From: Pelargonium nanum
Taxonomy: Eukaryota > Streptophyta > Magnoliopsida > Geraniales > Geraniaceae
Reading direction: 5' to 3'
DNA: 23,611 nucleotides
NCBI GenBank assembly: GCA_036897485.1
Contig: JAYMTF010001404.1
Coordinates: 1-23,611 of the forward strand
Shown here: positions 20,284 to 23,611 of the stretch, piece by piece
Numbering within the stretch: position 1 is the stretch's first letter
How the letters are laid out: each line of letters starts with the position of its first letter
The notes under the pieces: generated by a model
Database searches by the model: none
Seen by the model: the letters and a program-made list of their open reading frames with translations, nothing else
What the model was told of the DNA's origin: nothing
Translations under genes and position numbers: made by a program

Positions 20284-23154
20284 TCACATTCCAAGATCAA
20301 AAGATGGAGAATCCATAAGACCAATATTTTGTACTCTTTGTGAAACCATTTCTGGTTTTTGCTTCAGAAGCAAGGTGGCTTGTGCCTCAACCGCATCAAG
20401 ATCCAGACCTTCAAAAAATAGATCATCGCTGAATGCGTCACCTTTTGCTTCATTTTTCTCAGCTTCACCCTCCTGAAATGGTTCCTTTTCAAACAAGAAT
20501 TCTTGCTCCAAGTTAATCCTAGGAATGTCTCCTGATTGAATAAAGCTCAATTTTCGTTTTCGAGTTTCGACCATACTCTCATTTTCTCTTTGGGTAATGG
20601 ACCTAATGGTGAGTCCTCCAGGCAAAGCTTCTGAATGAGCTCTCTCTGGATTCGTTTGAAAGGATTCAGAGTTCTTAATAGGGAACTGATCAGTACACGC
20701 AGTCTGCGGTGACAGGAGAGAATGCCATGTCTTGCCTGAGGAACCACCAGCTTCACTAGTCCTCGAGGAACTACCAGCTTCACTTGTCCTTGTGAAACCT
20801 ACAGAGTCGGGACTATTTGTAGCATACCAGCTTGGCAGCCTCTGCATTGGAGATTGACTGAGCAAAGATCGCCTGAAAAGAAAAAAACATTGGTCCTTAA
20901 GTACTGCAGCTTTACCTCAATATAATTGAATAAAATGTTTAGAAACTAATAGCTTGATAGTTACAAACAAGGTTAGTTCTTCAAATGATCGGACTTCAAA
21001 CCTAGTCCCGACTAATGTAAGAATCTGATCATAACTGGATGGTTGTAACTTGTACCAAAAGAATTTCAGAATACTCATGATTTGAGTTACAGCTATAAAA
21101 GATATCTTTTGTGTAGCATACAAGGTTCTGAGAGAGGAGATATTATATAACATATGATTCTTAACGGAAAAATAACAATATAAAATTATAAATAGACAAC
21201 TATTTGTGGATAATCTACAGTTTCTATTTTATGAAATACTGTGTTTATATCAGAAGGTTGGGAGCTCGATTCATTTGACTATTCCAGTTTTGAGTTTAAA
21301 TCATTTTGGGCCTTATATTCGTTTTTTTAACAGAGGAAGAGAGAGAGAGAGAGAGAGACCTGTAAATAGCCATCATGTCAGGTCTGCTAGATTCAGCTTG
21401 AGTGCTTGGTGCTGAGGGATTTATTCTGTCATCAATGAAACTATCATCATAGGAATTTTCGTCGAGATCATCTTCCTCGCTATCAGATAATTCAGCTTCC
21501 GAAGAGACCCTATGCAGATCAATGATGGAGAAGTTAACACAAATTAACTACAAGGTGTATCCTGAAAATATTAGTCTCACAATTTTTTGTTGCATATATC
21601 ATGTGTGATATTCAATATTCAAAACATGAAACTTTCTACACAAGTTAAAATGCTTTTTTGGCTAATAATTGGGAATTCTTGGATAAAATATTAACATATA
21701 GAGGTTTCGGAGCATGTAATAAATACTTAGTTTATGATTCTGGCAAACTTACTCAGCTTCCTCTTCAATAAATACTCTGACATCATCAGCTCGCTTCTTT
21801 TTACCTAATCCAATAACGGTCATCAACTGTAAGGTAGCTCAAAGAAGAAATTTGAATCCTAGCTAAAAGCATAATATCCATTAAGCATAATAGAGGTTTT
21901 GTTGACCATAATGTACTTGAATGAACATGTAATACAACAAAATTTATGTTACCTCTGCCATTCTTGTTTCGGATTGGACTGGTACTGCACGGAATGACAG
22001 AATTTTCTTTGATGCTTTTTAAACCCCTATTCTTCTCACAATCTCCAATTTTGCGCAACCTTTTAAGCTTGCGTGTATTTTTAACACTTTCTGACTTATC
22101 CTCGGAACTCAAACGCCAATCACTGCTACAACTATTGTCTTCAAGATTCGCCAAAGTAGTTCGAGTTGTTTCAACAATTGGAGAAGCAGTGGTGCACCCT
22201 CTTTTCTGAGCACCATCATCATCTCTTTCTGAGGCAGTGCTGTCCACAGTAACCTTTTCCTTCTGTTGTGGACTAGAGTACTTTTGCTGTAGTTCGGTGC
22301 ACGATTTGGCTGGCGAAACAAGGTCTGCTCCAAGAAACAGTTTTCTACCCTTACCATTTGATAGCCCTGCAAAAGCCAGGTTAACGTATTCATAAATTTC
22401 TTACTCAATGCCATCATAGAAACCAAACCCAAGTGAAGAAATCACGCTATGAGGATATTAGTGTACTTACGTTTTGGAGAAGACTGCTGGTCATTATCAT
22501 TGATAGGGGACTCTGGAACAACACCACTCTCAATAAAGTTAGTCAGTCGAGGACTAAGCTCAATATTTCCGAAATCATTGCTAAAGTCATCAGCCACCAT
22601 TATCGGTTCCTTGATTTCAGTATGACTTGTCCCAATGCCGGCCTCTCCGTTCAATGCTTTTCTCTTCAGAACTGGAGTCTCTGGAACTTTCTCAATCCCA
22701 TCTACCGTTTTCTCTTTCCGGTAATCAGATAAATCAACGTCTGATACTGTTGGAGCTTTTTTCAATGTGTATCTTGTCTGACAAGAAGTTTCGACATCTG
22801 CAACAGCTTTGGCATGTGTAATACGCTCATCGTTGTCTTTAGCTGAAGCTTTCAAATGACAAGAATCCTGTTCCAAGCAATTTTGGAACACTGTATTGCT
22901 TGGACTCATAACTTTAAATTTTGAAACTTCCTTGAAAGGGAGTGAAGGGACAGACAATATTAAAACCTTTCCATGATCATCAACAGATACAAATTCTGAA
23001 CCGAAGAGGTAGGAATGCATGGGAGGATTGTGAGAATGGATATCAAGCACAGTATGCTTCTCCTCCACTTTTAAGACCCCTCTAGGTGACTCTTCACAAT
23101 CAGATGTTTCTCTTTCTGACTGTTCGTTAAGGAAATTGTCAAAATATAGGGGAT
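20284..23154 (-). CDS. FANCM: FANCM, C-terminal 628 codons (5' part beyond the right edge)
   Basis: FANCM is a nuclear DNA translocase/helicase that processes stalled forks and limits meiotic crossovers in plants. Seen here are its last five exons on the - strand: 23154-22471, 22366-21953, 21804-21753, 21509-21360 and 20872-20284, with matching phases. The DEAH helicase domain lies outside the window. Recognisable plant FANCM segments are HSYLFGSEFVSVDDHGKVL (first exon), SPRLTNFIESGVVPESPI, a basic NTRKLKRLRKIG, the acidic VFIEEEAEVSSEAE followed by DDSFIDDRINP, then MMAIYRRSLLSQSP, FFEGLDLDAVEAQATLLL and the terminal SPSFDLGM. It ends without an ERCC4/HhH nuclease-like domain, as is usual for plant FANCM and unlike the vertebrate protein. 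The first exon begins with two bases of a split Asp codon, so coding continues upstream. Confidence 0.93.
21339..21358. repeat. (GA)n microsatellite at a FANCM splice donor
   Basis: Twenty bases of perfect GA (CT on the coding strand) begin at the second base of the intron following the exon 21509-21360. The donor therefore reads CAG|GTCTCTCTCT in place of the usual GTAAGT-like sequence. Confidence 0.9.
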
Positions 23155-23611
23155 CTGGCAACAAAATAAAATTCATAATTTGTACCATTAGAAATTTAAG
23201 AGTATGAAGATGGATAAGGAATAAAACTTTTGAGATTAAGATTACATAGAAAGGTTTCAGATGCACAAGTGAGCACAACTTACAAGCCAAAAAGGATTAA
23301 AACTCAAAAGCTCCAAAAATCGGGATAAAAAGACATAAAAAGGAAAGAAAGATGCACCATCTTAATTGACAGAAGCAAATAATTTTAAATGCTTGCATAA
23401 ATTATTTTACTGCAAAATAGGTGAGGCATGCATATTAAATTGTGAATTATACTAATTCCAGTTTCTTCCTAATCAGTTGGACAATAGTGATCGGCCCTGG
23501 TTACTCTCAACTTCAAAGAAAAGCCATTTATCAATTTGCAGAAGAAAAAAAATGCGGTACAATAGATATGAAATAAAAAAAAGAAGTTTGGAAAGCCATT
23601 TTTTTACCAAA
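23155..23611 (-). other. FANCM: FANCM intron sequence at the right edge
   Basis: The acceptor TTGTTGCCAG (- strand) ends this intron at 23155. The stretch is AT-rich and I could not support an exon in it. A short open piece around 23460-23530 lacks a convincing donor and acceptor pair. Confidence 0.55.

Noticed and set aside
23460..23530. Possible extra FANCM exon on the - strand (open piece of about 22 codons)
   Set aside because: No convincing acceptor and donor pair, and no remembered FANCM motif; treated as intron.
1..23611. CRISPR array, defence island, rRNA or conserved plant miRNA precursor
   Set aside because: No regularly spaced repeats, no rRNA words, and none of the common plant miRNA mature sequences I could recall were found.

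Overview
This window is nuclear DNA from a flowering plant, almost certainly a eudicot. It has GT-AG introns, AT-rich intergenic DNA, plant-specific gene families (a subgroup 4 R2R3-MYB repressor, a plant-type deoxynucleoside kinase, a plant-type FANCM C-terminus) and a tRNA-derived SINE. I cannot name the species. There is no bacterial-style operon, CRISPR array or phage system. All gene models below were assembled by eye from splice sites and conserved residues.

Layout. (1) 1-3.63 kb, + strand: a decayed O-fucosyltransferase (PF10250-type) gene that keeps its intron layout but carries stops, frameshifts, a lost exon, a 17-codon internal deletion and a duplicated segment in its last exon. 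No long open frame marks it, so it is easily missed. (2) 3.63-5.37 kb: the promoter of the next gene, with two AC elements (ACCTACC and ACCAACC) that are canonical binding sites for the same MYB subgroup, then a TATA box and a pyrimidine-rich leader. (3) 5.367-6.384 kb, +: a complete three-exon R2R3-MYB repressor of 282 aa, MYB4/MYB308-like, with an EAR motif and a C-terminal CxCC...CxxC motif. (4) 6.4-16.4 kb: a gene-poor, AT-rich 10 kb stretch holding microsatellites and transposon relics: an LTR-like fragment, a possible MITE, a second LTR-like fragment, a clear SINE with a 14-bp target duplication, and a broken RNase H domain from a LINE-type element. It also holds an unexplained cluster of GGCCCA motifs. 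(5) 16.56-19.73 kb, +: a complete five-exon organelle-type deoxynucleoside kinase (517 aa) with a helix-hairpin-helix-like segment before the kinase, an overlapping minimal uORF, an E2F-like site and a telo-box. (6) 20.28-23.15 kb, - strand: the last five exons (628 codons) of FANCM, whose helicase domain lies beyond the right edge.

The deoxynucleoside kinase (dNTP salvage) and FANCM (fork repair and crossover control) are convergent, with 556 bp between their stop codons. Both serve DNA metabolism, but nothing here shows that they are functionally coupled. The MYB gene is a typical repressor of phenylpropanoid and lignin genes, and its promoter suggests it may repress itself.
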